From assembly GCF_005239225.2 (NCBI RefSeq), contig NC_133302.1:2418001-2482000 (forward strand): 64,000 nt of DNA. The letters are read 5' to 3'. The notes beneath the pieces were generated by a model. That model ran no database searches, was not told where the DNA came from, and saw nothing but the letters and a program-made list of their open reading frames with translations. Position 1 is the first letter of the stretch, and the number at the start of each line of letters is the position of its first letter. This document shows positions 48,861 through 60,420 of the stretch, in pieces. The position numbers and the translations under genes were made by a program. The stretch comes from Populus alba (Eukaryota; Streptophyta; Magnoliopsida; Malpighiales; Salicaceae).

Positions 48861-50418
48861 ATTTTTAAAAAAAAATAATTGGATGTTTTTAATAATTTAA
48901 AACTTTTAAAAAACTCTAATTCTTTAGCTTTCTTGCAAATACTTTTGCAAGTCAATCAGTGAATGACAGCTTTTCTAATAATGTACAAGAGAGAGCACAA
49001 GGAAATTTCCTCCGTGAATTGCTAGGAAATTTCGAGCAGCAAATACTAAGCAAGTCAGTCAATCAACAATAGTTTTTAAATTCTTATACATGAGAAAGCA
49101 TTATATATTAAAACCCAAAACTATCCTAGATTTACAATTCATACAAAAAAGTTATATAATATCTTTATTATTTGGTTCAAGAGAGACTCTTTAACAATAT
49201 TAAAAATTATGTATTAAAACCTAGCATTATATAATTCTAATACTATATTTTTAATAATTTCAAGGAAGAAATCCTAATTAACTTCTTTGTTATTTTAAAT
49301 TGAAACTAATTTAAAAAAAAAATATTCATCATCTTTCCATCGTTAATCTGTTAATCACAGCTGATTTTTTTGTCTTACATTTGTTTTTTCTAGTTTTGGA
49401 TATAGCTTTAGTTAAAATATTTTTTTGATAGATATAACATATGATAAATGAGATTTTAATATAAGAACTATTGGGATAATAAATATTTTCTCAGTTATTT
49501 TTTTTAAAAATTTAGTTTAGAAATTTTAATTTTTCTTATTCAGTATTATTAAATCTTTATAATTTTGTTTCTACTTAGGAATGATTTTTCTATTTTATTT
49601 TTTTATTAAATATTATCAAGCTCTTCTGGTTTTTCTATATAAAAAATAATAATTTTTATATTTGGTTGTTTCTATATATAAACTGTAGTCGTAGTCTTTG
49701 GAAACAGACTTTGATATTTTGAGGATTTAATAAAGAGATTCCTATAAGAGATTATATACTATGCTTAGGGTTTTCTCAAGCCCTTTTCAGAGAACGAATA
49801 TTATTTCTTGCAAAATTATTAGCAATGCAATAATTATAATTATAAAAGATAAAAAAGGAAACACGTACAGGGAAAAAAAAAAAAAAAGCAAGGAAATTTC
49901 TCAAGCTCGTATTGGCAAATATTGAGCTGGAATTTACGTATTGGTAATTTCATGGTAGGTGCAGATTGACAAAATTATTGAGGTCTCCACAGATAATTAA
50001 AAACAGATTTTTGCTTCAACACACCTTTCTATCAATGGCCGTATGTCTTGAGACTCATATGTATCAGGCTAGCTGGAGAGTAAAGCAAGGATATTGAAAT
50101 GAGGTTAATTGTATTATTCTTTATATAGGATAAAAAGATACATGAAATTTAAGTGTGAGCATATAAGGGATCGACTTGAGATAGGATAAAAGGATATGTC
50201 TTGAGATCTTATAGTTTTTACATGATTGTCATAGTGTGGTAAGGCCATGAAATTTAAGTTGTAGTTTTTTTTTTTTTTTAAAAAAAAGGTGCAATACTAA
50301 AAGATTTTTTTATATATTTTATTTATTTTGAATTGGTATTCATGATATGTGATTTTTTTTTTTGGATAAAATAATAAGAAAATGAAATGGATGTAAGAGA
50401 TTAAATCATATATGAATA

Positions 50419-50690
50419 TGTTAGAGAATAATATAAATCATATCCTGAGACATTATCTAACAGCTTAAGTTTTTGGGTTGAATTGGTTCTTTGACATGAT
50501 ATCAGAGCTTTAATGACCAAACGGTCACGAGTTCGAATCTCATCATCTTAAGCACAAGGTAATGTGGGTTTGTGTAAATTTCAAGCCCAAATAGCTTTCA
50601 CTTGAGGGGGTGTTTTAGAGAATAATATAAATCATATCCTGGGACATCACCTAACAGCTTAAACTTTTGGATTGAATTGATTCTTTAACA
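50419..50690 (+). mobile_element. complete TRIM retrotransposon (272 bp)
   Basis: Two direct terminal repeats, 50419-50496 (78 bases) and 50611-50690 (80 bases), start TGTTAGAG or TGTTTTAGAG and end TTGACA or TTAACA. Next to the first is TGATATCAGAGCTT, a mutated primer-binding site for initiator tRNA-Met. Before the second is CTTGAGGGGG, a short polypurine tract. The 5-bp duplication GAATA lies at 50414-50418 and 50691-50695. The 114-base core has no coding capacity. The matching site in unit 1 (34744) is empty, with a single GAATA. Confidence 0.92.
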
Positions 50691-51261
50691 GAATATGAAA
50701 ACATAAGGATTAAATATTATTTTCTAAGACTACAAGGACAAATTAATTATTTTCTAAATTGGATTATTGTCATCGGGTTTCTCTAAGTTTGAACTATGCA
50801 AGTTTGGTGTTTTTGCAATGTTTTTATTTTTCCTTTATTTAATAATAGTCCCAAATTTATTAGTAATTGGTGTTAGTGCCATAAAGCTAATGACAAACCA
50901 ACAATAAAAATAAAAGTTGCATATACAAAAAAATAAGGGCAAAAAAAATAATAAAAACCATGCTATAATACATAGCAAGATCTTATAGCCAAAACTAACA
51001 AGACTTTACTTATTAGACTAATTAAAGATGCTTTCAGAAATTTTCTATGTATTGGTAGTTTTCATCAATTATCTTAAATCATAATATTAAATGATGAAGA
51101 ACCAACTCAAATGCTATCTCAACCAATAATCTCTTCCTAGAAAACCAATTTTTTGTAACTAAGATAAATGATTTTCATCTTTTGGAGAATACATCAAAGA
51201 AGTGAGAAACAAAATGAAACAATATTCATCAAAAGTTATAACTTGAAAATATAAATTACAT

Positions 51262-51425
51262 CATGGATAATAACAACTAGGTTGTCCAATTTCAAATAGG
51301 ATGGAAAAGATTTCAAAGAACATCCGGTGGAACTTTCAAGTTTGGAAAATGCTATTCTTCCGTAAACGTTTTTGGAATATCTTTTCCTCCCATGAAAAAC
51401 CTTCCTCCCCTGAAAAACCATCAAA
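51262..51425 (-). pseudogene. relic of a TNL linker exon downstream of TNL2
   Basis: The counterpart of 35305-35505 in unit 2. The minus strand keeps TTTGAAATCTTTTCCATCC and TTGGACAACCTAGTTGTT, close to the TNL linker exon, but the 5' part is largely replaced. Not translatable as part of TNL2. Confidence 0.55.
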
Positions 51426-51825
51426 TTCAATATAACTTTCAAGTTCGGAAAGAAAGTTAAACATGCATGATTGTATATGCATTTTGTTATTACAAACAAA
51501 TCCCATTTCACTTTTAATTAATAAACTTACTTATAAAAAAAAAAGGTTAATATCACATCGTTTTCATTTTTGTTAAAGATAATATTTAATTTTTAGATTA
51601 AATAAGAAAAATAAAATAATTAAAGATAAAATTTAATCTCTTAAATTAAATAGAATAAAATAAAAATAACTAAAGGAAATATGTATTCTTACCAAAAAGC
51701 CTTAAATATTTAATATTTTTTATATTAAATATGATATTTAATTTTTTATATTAAATAATAATAATAATGAAATAATGAAAGATAATATTTAATCTCATAA
51801 ATTAAATCGAATATAATAAAAATAA

Positions 51826-54800
51826 CTAAATGAAATATCTGTTCTTACCATAAAGCGTTAAACTGAGGTTATGTTCTTGCAGCTTCACAAATAAATAGTC
51901 ACTCCATTGCTTAGGTGTAGACGCTGTAATTGAATCACAAGTGGAATGAGAAAGCAGATGATATGGAGGTGGTGATGGCATCACTATATCTCTTCCCACT
52001 TCCGACCCTTCAAATGAATCTAACTTCCATGCGATCACATGGACCCCACATTCTTTAACGTGTACGGGTTTGAATGAATGACCGTAGCGCAGTGCATTCT
52101 TTAATGTATGTATGTATAGTTCCAATTCGTCATCTCCACAGTAATCTTCCATCGCCATTTCACTTCTACGTATGTATCTTATCCTTCCCCCACTTTCTGG
52201 TGTTCGTTTATCTTCAAACAATATTCTTCTGTTGCTTTTATTTCTTATAATAATAATAATGTCAGTGTTGTAGTAATAATAACGTTCCTTCTCAAGTGAA
52301 CAGACAACCCAAAGAACTAAGCCATGGAAGACTGGAGGTATATGGAATGACAATGAGCATCCTTCTCCACTGTAGCTCATCCAATTTGGCATCTTACCAG
52401 GAATGTTGTAAATAAAATACCGGTGGCGACCGTTGCCCATTGCCTGTATAAATATATTATCATAAAATCAAGAAATAAAAAATAAAACCAATCAGACTTT
52501 AAATATTTAATAAAAAATATTATTAAATATAATATTTAATTTTTTAGATTCAATAAGAAAAATAAAAAAATTATTAAATATGATATTTGTTTTTTAAAAT
52601 AAAATAAGAAAAATAATGATTATTGCCTGTATGCATATTGATTTAAGGAATGCTAAGATTTTAGACATTAATCAATGTATGTGTCAATTGTGTGTGTTTA
52701 TTTTTGTGCGAAAGAGAGACGGAAAGAAATAGTACCTCAAAAACGCTCTTCGGTAATTTATTTGGTGAATGACTGCAGTCATTAACACGAATTATCCAGC
52801 CACTATTACTTAGACCTTCGATGCCTTGAATCTCTTCTAATGAATGACTTTCATCTAGATTTATATATAGATCTTTTTTTGGCTCGATTGGTATTCTTAC
52901 TCTTTTCAATGAATTGCAATAAGATGCACCCAAATAGTCTAAACTTGAGGGAAGATTTGGGATTGATACAAGATATTTGCATGCCTCAACACACAAATAC
53001 CTTAGCTTGGGAAGGAGGCCGATCCCAGAAGGCAGGCTAGAGAATTTGTTTCCTAATAGATCCAATACTTCTAAAGAGGACAAACCCTTAAAATCAACAC
53101 ACTTAGCTGCGCGATCATACAAACCACCATGAAGAAGCTCAAGACGTTTCAGTGATATCCATTCAATGAAAAATGTTGGCAACCAATTTTTCAAATTCAA
53201 AACACCTGCTGAAATCAAAGAAGAACTTGATGGAGTTGAAATGTATCCATGCAATGATAACCTTTTGACATATTTTAATTGTCCAATTGAAGAGAGAAAT
53301 TCCTCATTTTCAATCCCATCAGCTAGCAGCTCAGTTAAGGATTCTATATCACCCATGCATTCTGGCAATTTCTCAAGTTGAGAACACCTAGAAATATTTA
53401 GAGTTTCAAGAGACTTTACATTGCCAATGCTTTCAGGGAGATTCTTGAGCCTCCAACATCCCTCCAGATTCAAGAAAACGAGGCTCGTTAAATTTACAAT
53501 TGATTGATGCACCTCAACTAAACTCGAGCAACCTTTCAGAATTAGTTTCTCTAGACTTGAACTGTGCAAGTCTGGTGTTTTAATAAGGTGCTGAGAATGA
53601 CTGAGATTAAGAATTTTTAGCTTGTCGAGAATCTGTTATAATAGAGAGAAAAATAATGAAAATTAATCATAGAAAATCATAACATGTAATTATAAATTAC
53701 ATTCGGAAACATTTTGGGGATTGTAGCATGTTTCGTACCTTTTTTCCCTTCCATAATTCTTTGAGGTTACTGTACTGCATATCAAGAACAGCTAGATTGT
53801 CTAAGGTAAAATTAGATGGAAAATATTTCAAAGGAAATTCAGGCCAACAAATCCACATCAACTCTTTAGAAAGCAGTTTGAAGGATCCGGTGAGATGTAC
53901 TCCATTGATTTGGAGTAAATTTAAGCATTTCATTTTTGCAAATAATCCTGTGCTCAGTGATTTAGCTTCTGATGCTCTGACATTCAGTGCAAGACCCTCT
54001 ACAACATCCGTACCCTAAAATAAAAAATCAATACACTTTCATTCAATTATTTGTAATAAGTTTGACTAGAAAATACGCATGACTATGCTTTCATGTATGC
54101 ATTGAGCTCTTACCTTCTGGTGGTCAAGTACATTCCATGCATCGTCTTTATTCCAAATTCTGGTCCTTTTTCCAAGATGCAAGGGAGACGCTTTACAAAC
54201 AACCTCCCTTCCCATGTCTCGTAATAGATCATGCATGGCTACCATCTCTCCAAATAACTGCCTTTCATCTTTAATGTTACACTCATGAAATTGAATCAGA
54301 GACCTTTCACTGAGAGTTTCCAAAACAACTTCTGGATTGGGACGGCAACGGACTCCTAGCACTTTTGCGACGTATTCTCTCTCTATACCAATAAAGAAGC
54401 ATGCAATATCAAGGAATGCTCTTTGTAGTTCACCATCAAGTGCGTCATAACTTATTAGAAGCTTTCCTTGAATATCTTGGTTTGGAATTCTGCTCAAGTT
54501 GTCAATTTCACGTTCCCATTCACCTCTGTTTTTCCTGTACAGAAGAGCTCCTATAACCTGAAGAGCTAAAGGAAGTCCTCCACAGTAATCAACGGCTTTC
54601 TTTGAAAGTTCAATATAATCTTTTGCTGGCTTGGAGTCCTTAAAGGCATGCCTGCTGAAAAGCTGAAGGGACTCGCCTGGTTTCAATTCTTTGATCTGAT
54701 ATGTTTGATCTGCTTCACGAAGAAGATTTGAATCTCTTGTTGTAATAATTACTCTACTTCCGGGACCAAACCAACTTCGCTCTCCCATCAATGCATTCAG

Positions 54801-55874
54801 CTGTTCCAGACGAGCCACATCATCAGCAACAACAAGAACTCTTTTGCGACAAAGTCGATCTTTGATCATAACCTTTCCTCTATCGACACAATTGATGTTA
54901 GCAACATATTGTTTTAAAATATCTTTAAGAAGTTGCTTTTGTAAACGAGCCAGACCATTGAATTGTTTTGATTTTTCATTGATATCCGAAAGAAAGCAGC
55001 TTCCCTCGAATCCATTGCAGAGTTGATTAAATACAACTTTTGCTATTGTCGTCTTTCCTATTCCTGGCATCCCATGTATGCCCACAATGCGTACATCATC
55101 TGTTGCAGTACTTAGAAAGTCAAAAATATCGTGAGCAAGCTGATCCATACCTACTAGGTGCTCAGGAACATATAAGTACTTGGGATCTAATTTATTCAAC
55201 ACATCCTTGGTAATCCCTTTGATAAATTTTGCTTCATGCCTGCTCACAGAAAAAAAGCAAGTCATCGATAGCAAGTCAATTAAGTATGCTAAAAAGAAAT
55301 ATTTTGTTACTTCACATTGGAAAATGTAATGTAAAATTACTCCATAAACGTCTGCAAGTGAAATTTAGAGAGAAAAGGCATACCCATTTGCCATATCATT
55401 GAGATTCCATCCAGATAGATTTCCAGCCTCCTCAAGAGCTTTTCTCCACTCCTTCACCAACTTCTCTTCAAAACACTCTTTATGTTTAACAAATGCTTCT
55501 GCAAAACTGCCATTCTGTTTTCTCACATATGAAGGATCAATGTCATAGAATATTGGAAGAACAATCTGACCGGTTTTCCTGTTTTTGCACTTAAGAATCT
55601 CTACAAGTTCATTGAGACACCATCTAGAAGAAGCATATCCTTTTGAGAAGACAACTATGGACATCTTTGATTCTTGAATTGCCCTGAGGAGATGATGGGA
55701 GATTTCTTCTCCTCTCGGAAGTTCATCATCATCTCGAAAAGTGTGGATTCCTGCTTGGACCAAGGCAGTATATAGATGATCTGTAAATGTTTTGCGAGTG
55801 TCTTCTCCTCTAAAACTCAAGAAGACATCATAGGCCCCTTCTGGTCTTGTTCGAGAAGACTCTGGCTCTGTCAT
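51826..55874 (-). CDS. TIR-NBS-LRR immune receptor with C-JID domain (TNL2)
   Basis: Tandem paralogue of TNL1. Exons on the minus strand: 55874-55384, 55239-54114, 54014-53739, 53632-52736, 52443-51826; 1,135 residues from MTEPESS, all junctions GT-AG and in phase. Exon 1 is TIR (YDVFLSFRGEDTRKTF, DELPRGEEI, WCLNELVE). Exon 2 is NB-ARC with a canonical P-loop GMPGIGKTT (about 220-228), RVLVVADDV, GSRVIITTRD, GLPLAL and MHD (about 499-501). The linker and LRR exons follow, then the C-JID (KMPNWMSYSGEGCSLSFHIPP-type). Relative to TNL1 it has ten more residues just before MHD (around ECNIKDERQLFG), and changes are spread through the LRR exon. The basic 5' exon found in TNL1 is truncated here (see 55989-56075), so the ATG at 55874 is the safe start; a cryptic donor could still attach the basic peptide. 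No frame lesion is seen. Confidence 0.93.
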
Positions 55875-55988
55875 GGCAGCTGCAGAAATCAAGGCACAGT
55901 CAATTACCAATGGAGCAATATAACAAAGAGTTAGCTATGAAATTCCAAAGCTATGATATTGAAATGAGGTTAATTGTATTCTTTATAT

Positions 55989-56075
55989 AGGCTTACTGAG
56001 GTCAGGTTTTCTTCTCTTTCGCGAGGATGATTCGTTTTCTTCATCTTTGGATTGCTTGCGTTTTTCTTTCTGCAT
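55989..56075 (-). other. truncated basic 5' exon of TNL2
   Basis: The minus strand reads ATGCAGAAAGAAAAACGC and continues through SSRKRRKPDLSKP, matching TNL1 exon 1. It then runs into ATATAA, so TAA ends the frame. The last ~20 bases of the exon and its GTAAGG donor are gone with a ~198-bp deletion relative to TNL1 (equivalent to 40293-40490). An internal CTCA|GTAAGC (exon end 55997) would splice in phase to the acceptor before 55879 through a 117-base intron. Confidence 0.7.
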
Positions 56076-59000
56076 TTCTAAATTAAATAGAATGATATAG
56101 GATGAACTGGTCAATGATTATCTATCTGAACGCAAGGCTTTCAAGTTATCGTTACTAACAAGAAGCAAAGAAGCAAAGAAGAGTAAGTTAAATATAACAA
56201 AGAGTTGGCTATGAAATGGCAGCAATGGGACAGAGAAGTCAGCTGCAGAGTAAAGCAAGGATATGGAATACTGAAATTTCCAGTCAATGCAGTAATAGTA
56301 GAGTCAACAGTAATCAAATAATATATTCAAATAAAATCAGCCTTGTCAGGACCCCAAACAGTCCCTACTTGACAATTCATCCAAAAGAGTTACGTCTAAG
56401 ATAGAAAGTGGCATAAAGCTCTTAGAGTACTTCCCACTTTCACACCACTTTCCACTCGAAAAGGACTAAAGCATTCTAAACATGGTTTTTTTTTTATTAT
56501 TATTATTTAATAAAATAAAATAAATATATTATTTAACAGTATTGTCCACTGATATGTTTAAAGGTAATTAAAAAATCTCAATTTAATCATTTTTATTTAC
56601 CATCCTATCATTAATTGTATGTCATGTCTTTTATCAATTTTATTTCAAACATAGTGTAATTGTATGTTATGTCTTTTATTTTTTATCAATAAAATATGAT
56701 AAATGAGATTTTAATATAAGAATTTTTGGGATAGAAAATATTTTTATTTAGTTTAGAAATTTTATTTATTTCTATTCAGTATTATTAAACTTATTTTTTT
56801 TCTACTTGAAAAGAATAATTTTTATATTTTATTTTTTATTCAATATTATCAGGAATTTCTAGTTTTGTTATTTTAAAAATACTAATTTTAAATTTACTTC
56901 TTGTTATTATAAAAATAATATTTTTTTCTATTCAGTGAAAGAATTCTCTCTTGCAAATTATTAGCAATGCAATCATTTTTCTTCCTCGAGATCCTTTGCA
57001 AAGTTTCCACAATAACTGAAGTTGAAGTAACAAAGATTTTGATTCAGAGATTGGTTTTGAAAAGCAAAGAAGACTGCTTCTTTCTAAAAACATTGAGACT
57101 TCTTCGTGTCAATCAATCCAAGGCAACCATGAAAGACTCTTGGGCTAGAAAGTGGCATAAAGCTCTCACAGTAGTTCCCTCTTTCACGCTCAATGGAGAA
57201 TGGGAAAGTGGATAGTTCCCACTTTCCACTCGTAATGGACTAAGTGGATAGTTCCCACTTTCCACCAGTTGAGGAATTTTATCAAACACCTGATACGCGT
57301 CATTAAAAAATTAACAGCAGGATAAAGGGATTTCGTGGGCGGCAAGGGCCGTATGATAACTGCTACCAACTAATATATACATGAATTTTTCCTATTTCAT
57401 CTCTCTGTCTGTTCTTACATTTATCAGCACCACAAACACGAGAACACCAACTCCGCATTTAATGATTTATTCCTTTGAATTCAATTCCTATTTGTTGGAA
57501 TTAATGACTCAAAGCTACTTGAGCTGTAGTGGCGAAATTGGGGGTAGTTTGTGGAGAACATGCATTAGTGGGAGCTTCTTGCTTTCTTAGATAGAAACAA
57601 ACTTGTACCCCTCTCTCTTTCTCGTCTCATACTGATTGAGGGAACAAGAAAGATGGGGGCTGTTTCCTTTTGCTTTTTTTTTAAAAAAAAAAAAATTATT
57701 TATATGATCAATTGAATTATGGATTTGAGAGATGAATATTATGTTTCAATATGAATATTTATTACATCCAAAATAAATATCTTTTACTTGGCCATGAACT
57801 TTTTTGTATCAAACTGCTAAGCTTTTATTGATTTGAACTAAATTATAAGCTTTATAAATAACTGGGACCAAGTAAATGTAGATAAAGATGCCTTCCCAGC
57901 AAAGACTGTGATTAGGCGTGTCAAAAATTATGACTTCCCAGCAATACTTCACAGATATTCTGATACCATGTTAATTTCCATAATATATATATATATGTAC
58001 CAAAAGATTTCTTTTCATCTTGTTTTCCTTAATATATTTATATAGTGGCGAAATTGGGGGTAGTTTGTGGAGAAGGTGCATTAGTGCTTGCTTTTTCATC
58101 GAGTAAGCCATGTAAAGAAGGAAAAGGGAACAAGAAAGATGGGGTGGGGTTGTTTCCTTTTGCTTTTTATTTTTATTTTTTATTTCTCTTTCTATATTGG
58201 AAGTTTGAAAAACTTTATGACAATAATGTATGAAAGTACTTTTTGATGGGCATTTTATTCAAAACTTTATGACAAGAAAGAGAATGTCTTTCTGCGTTTC
58301 TTTCGTGTGATCTGATGAGCTGGAGGATAATAATCTTCATTTCAATAACCTTATACACACACATAAATTATTTTCATATATAAATGAATGTATTCAGAAG
58401 ACATTAAAAATCTCCCATCATTCATATTGAATACATGATTTAGTTAATAGGTGAATAAATGAATGCATTCATGTGAATAAATCATAAAATCTCCATATTT
58501 GAACTCAAAACCAATATAACAACATGTGAGTAAACTCACTTGCCAATTTCAATCAACACATCAAAGGTGTTTCAAAGTTGTGTGGAGTTTTTTTCTTTAT
58601 AATAATATTAATGTTATTCCTATCACATTATTGTAAAGAATAAAAGCAACGGAAGAATATTGTTTGAATATAAACGAAGTGTGCAAGCTCAAGTACTGGA
58701 CAGACAAACCAATTTGGCATGAGATTGGTTTTGAAAAGCTTTTTATTTATTTATTTCTCTCTCTATATTGTTGGTTTGAAAAATTTTATGACAATAAAAC
58801 ACTTCACACTTGAAATGTCTTTTTGCGTTCCTTTGAACAATGCCAAGAAAATAAACAGTACAACAAAGCCACAGGATGGTGATGGTCCTGATGACTGTTG
58901 CTGCTTTTGCTTCTCACCAATAGCCATGCCAAAAACTTTGTGCTATTTTCCACATCAACAGATTAGATTACATAGTTACCTAACAAATAATAAAATCAAT

Positions 59001-60103
59001 ACCCTCAAACTCTTTTTTTTTCTTTGCATTATTGTTCTCTTTTGACCATAAATTAATACCCAATTACATCTTTTTTTAATATGAAGAAAGGGTTGAATTA
59101 ATTTTTTTCAAGTATTTTGTTTATTTTGAATTTGTTTTCCATGGCATGTTTCGTTTTGGTGTTTTTAAGATTAATTAGTTTTAAATTGCTTTTTATATGG
59201 TTTTTTATCTATTTTTTTTTTAATCCCAACTATATTATTATCAATTGTTTATTTTTATCAGGTTTAATGATACTCCAAACTACTTTTAAATCCCTTAGTG
59301 TGATTCCCATGCTAAGGTGGTCCAGTGAGGGAGACCAAACTGCTTGGCGGGCTGATAATAATATTTGAAATACAATATCTATTACAATACAACTATTATA
59401 TCTAGTAGTATTTTTGAGGACCAAAGCAGTGTAAAATGTTGAAAGCAGGTGTGTATTGATTGACATAAAAGTTTTCTAAACAATTGGAAAAGATATGTTA
59501 AAAAAGAAGGAAAATTAATGAACACTAACAAAGTAGAGAATTTGATAGAATTTTTCTAGTCAAAATTCTTTTTTTTTTTTTTTTTTAATATTCATGGGAT
59601 TTTGAGTTGTAATTTCACGGTGGTTGCTAATTGAGTACAATTCTATTACTCTGTTATTTTTATTTAGTTTACAAATTTTATGTATTTCTATTCAATATTA
59701 TTAAACTTTTATATTTTTTTCTACTTGAAAAGAATAATTTTTCTATTTTATTCTTTTATTCAATATCATGAGGTTTTTCTACCTAAAAAGTAATATTTTT
59801 TCTATATAGTTGTTTTTTTAAAAAAAATAATAGTTTTTTTCTATATATTCAGAGAAAGAATTCTCTCTTGCAAATTATTAATTAGCAATGCAATCATTTT
59901 TCTTCCTCTGCAAAGTTTCCACAACAACTGGGTCCACGCGTTAACATTATTGAGGTCGAAAAGGTTACTGTTATCAAACTCTCCGAAGCTATTGTTGATC
60001 AATGTTCCAAAAACACGACACATCATTTCAATTCTTTTTTAAAATATTAAAACCATTTCAATTATTGTTTTCTCTTGAACCATTCTTCTCTCTGTGCTAT
60101 TAT
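56076..60103. other. TNL2 upstream spacer with decayed duplicated segments
   Basis: No intact gene. It includes copies of segments also found at 32.4-32.7 kb (PIP5K-like intron 7), 33.8-34.7 kb and 41.6-43.1 kb. The clearest are 57290-57380, 57455-57610, 58340-58560, 58730-59000 and 59250-59355. Short frames here are not conserved between copies. Confidence 0.6.
58730..59355. repeat. cluster-specific dispersed duplicate (copies near 33.9 and 42.6-43.1 kb)
   Basis: Shares AACTTTATGACAATAA, TTTTTGCGTTCCTTTGAACA and GGATGGTGATG with 33945-34075, and GTGATTCnCnTGCTAAGGTGG (n marks differences) plus GAGGGAGACCAAACTGCTTGG with 43050-43100. Non-coding in all copies. Confidence 0.7.
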
Positions 60104-60410
60104 TGACGCGGGACAACAAATAAAAAGAATTAAAGCAAGAAAAGAAAGAAGCTAAAGAAGAGGAAGAGAGGGGATTGGAGAGGTGCAAAGTCTTGCAAAT
60201 TTTCATTCATTCAAAAGTCCCTTAACACTTAGAAAAGTAGGGTATTTATACTAAAACCCTAACTTGAATAAGCAATTGGGCTTATGGCCCATTAAATAAA
60301 ATATCCAACATTAATTAAATCAAGCCCAACAAATAAAACCAAAGTAATAAAACTCAACTGAAAGTCCATATAAATTAAACCCAAAACACAAGTTAAAGCC
60401 CAATTTCTCA
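60104..60410 (-). repeat. 3' LTR of the gypsy-type element
   Basis: Starts TGACGCGGGACAAC on the plus strand and probably ends TTTCTCA at 60410, about 307 bases. A minus-strand TATAAATA lies at 60244-60251, a likely U3 promoter. The inner boundary is a best guess because no strong polypurine tract abuts it; GGAGGA lies about 15 bases further in. Confidence 0.7.
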
Positions 60411-60420
60411 ATGGTTTGGA

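Larger units (their letters stand above)
40576..50413. other. 9.8-kb TNL inter-unit spacer made of decayed duplicated sequence
   Basis: AT-rich, with no intact gene. It contains several segments repeated elsewhere in the cluster: 41660-41800 (also about 56930-57010 and 59850-59960), 42240-42340 (also 57290-57380), 42600-42740 and 43005-43110 (also 58640-58850 and 59250-59355), 44820-44920 (also 49820-49900), 45780-45850 (also 47480-47540), and 46700-46920 (also 48520-48860). These are fragments of earlier duplication rounds plus TE debris. Confidence 0.6.
50691..56160. repeat. TNL tandem duplication, unit 2 (partner 34744-40600)
   Basis: Colinear with unit 1, including introns, the relic exon and the remnant basic exon. 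Lengths of three of the five homologous exons (491 counted from the shared ATG, 276 and 897 bases) are identical between copies. Confidence 0.85.
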
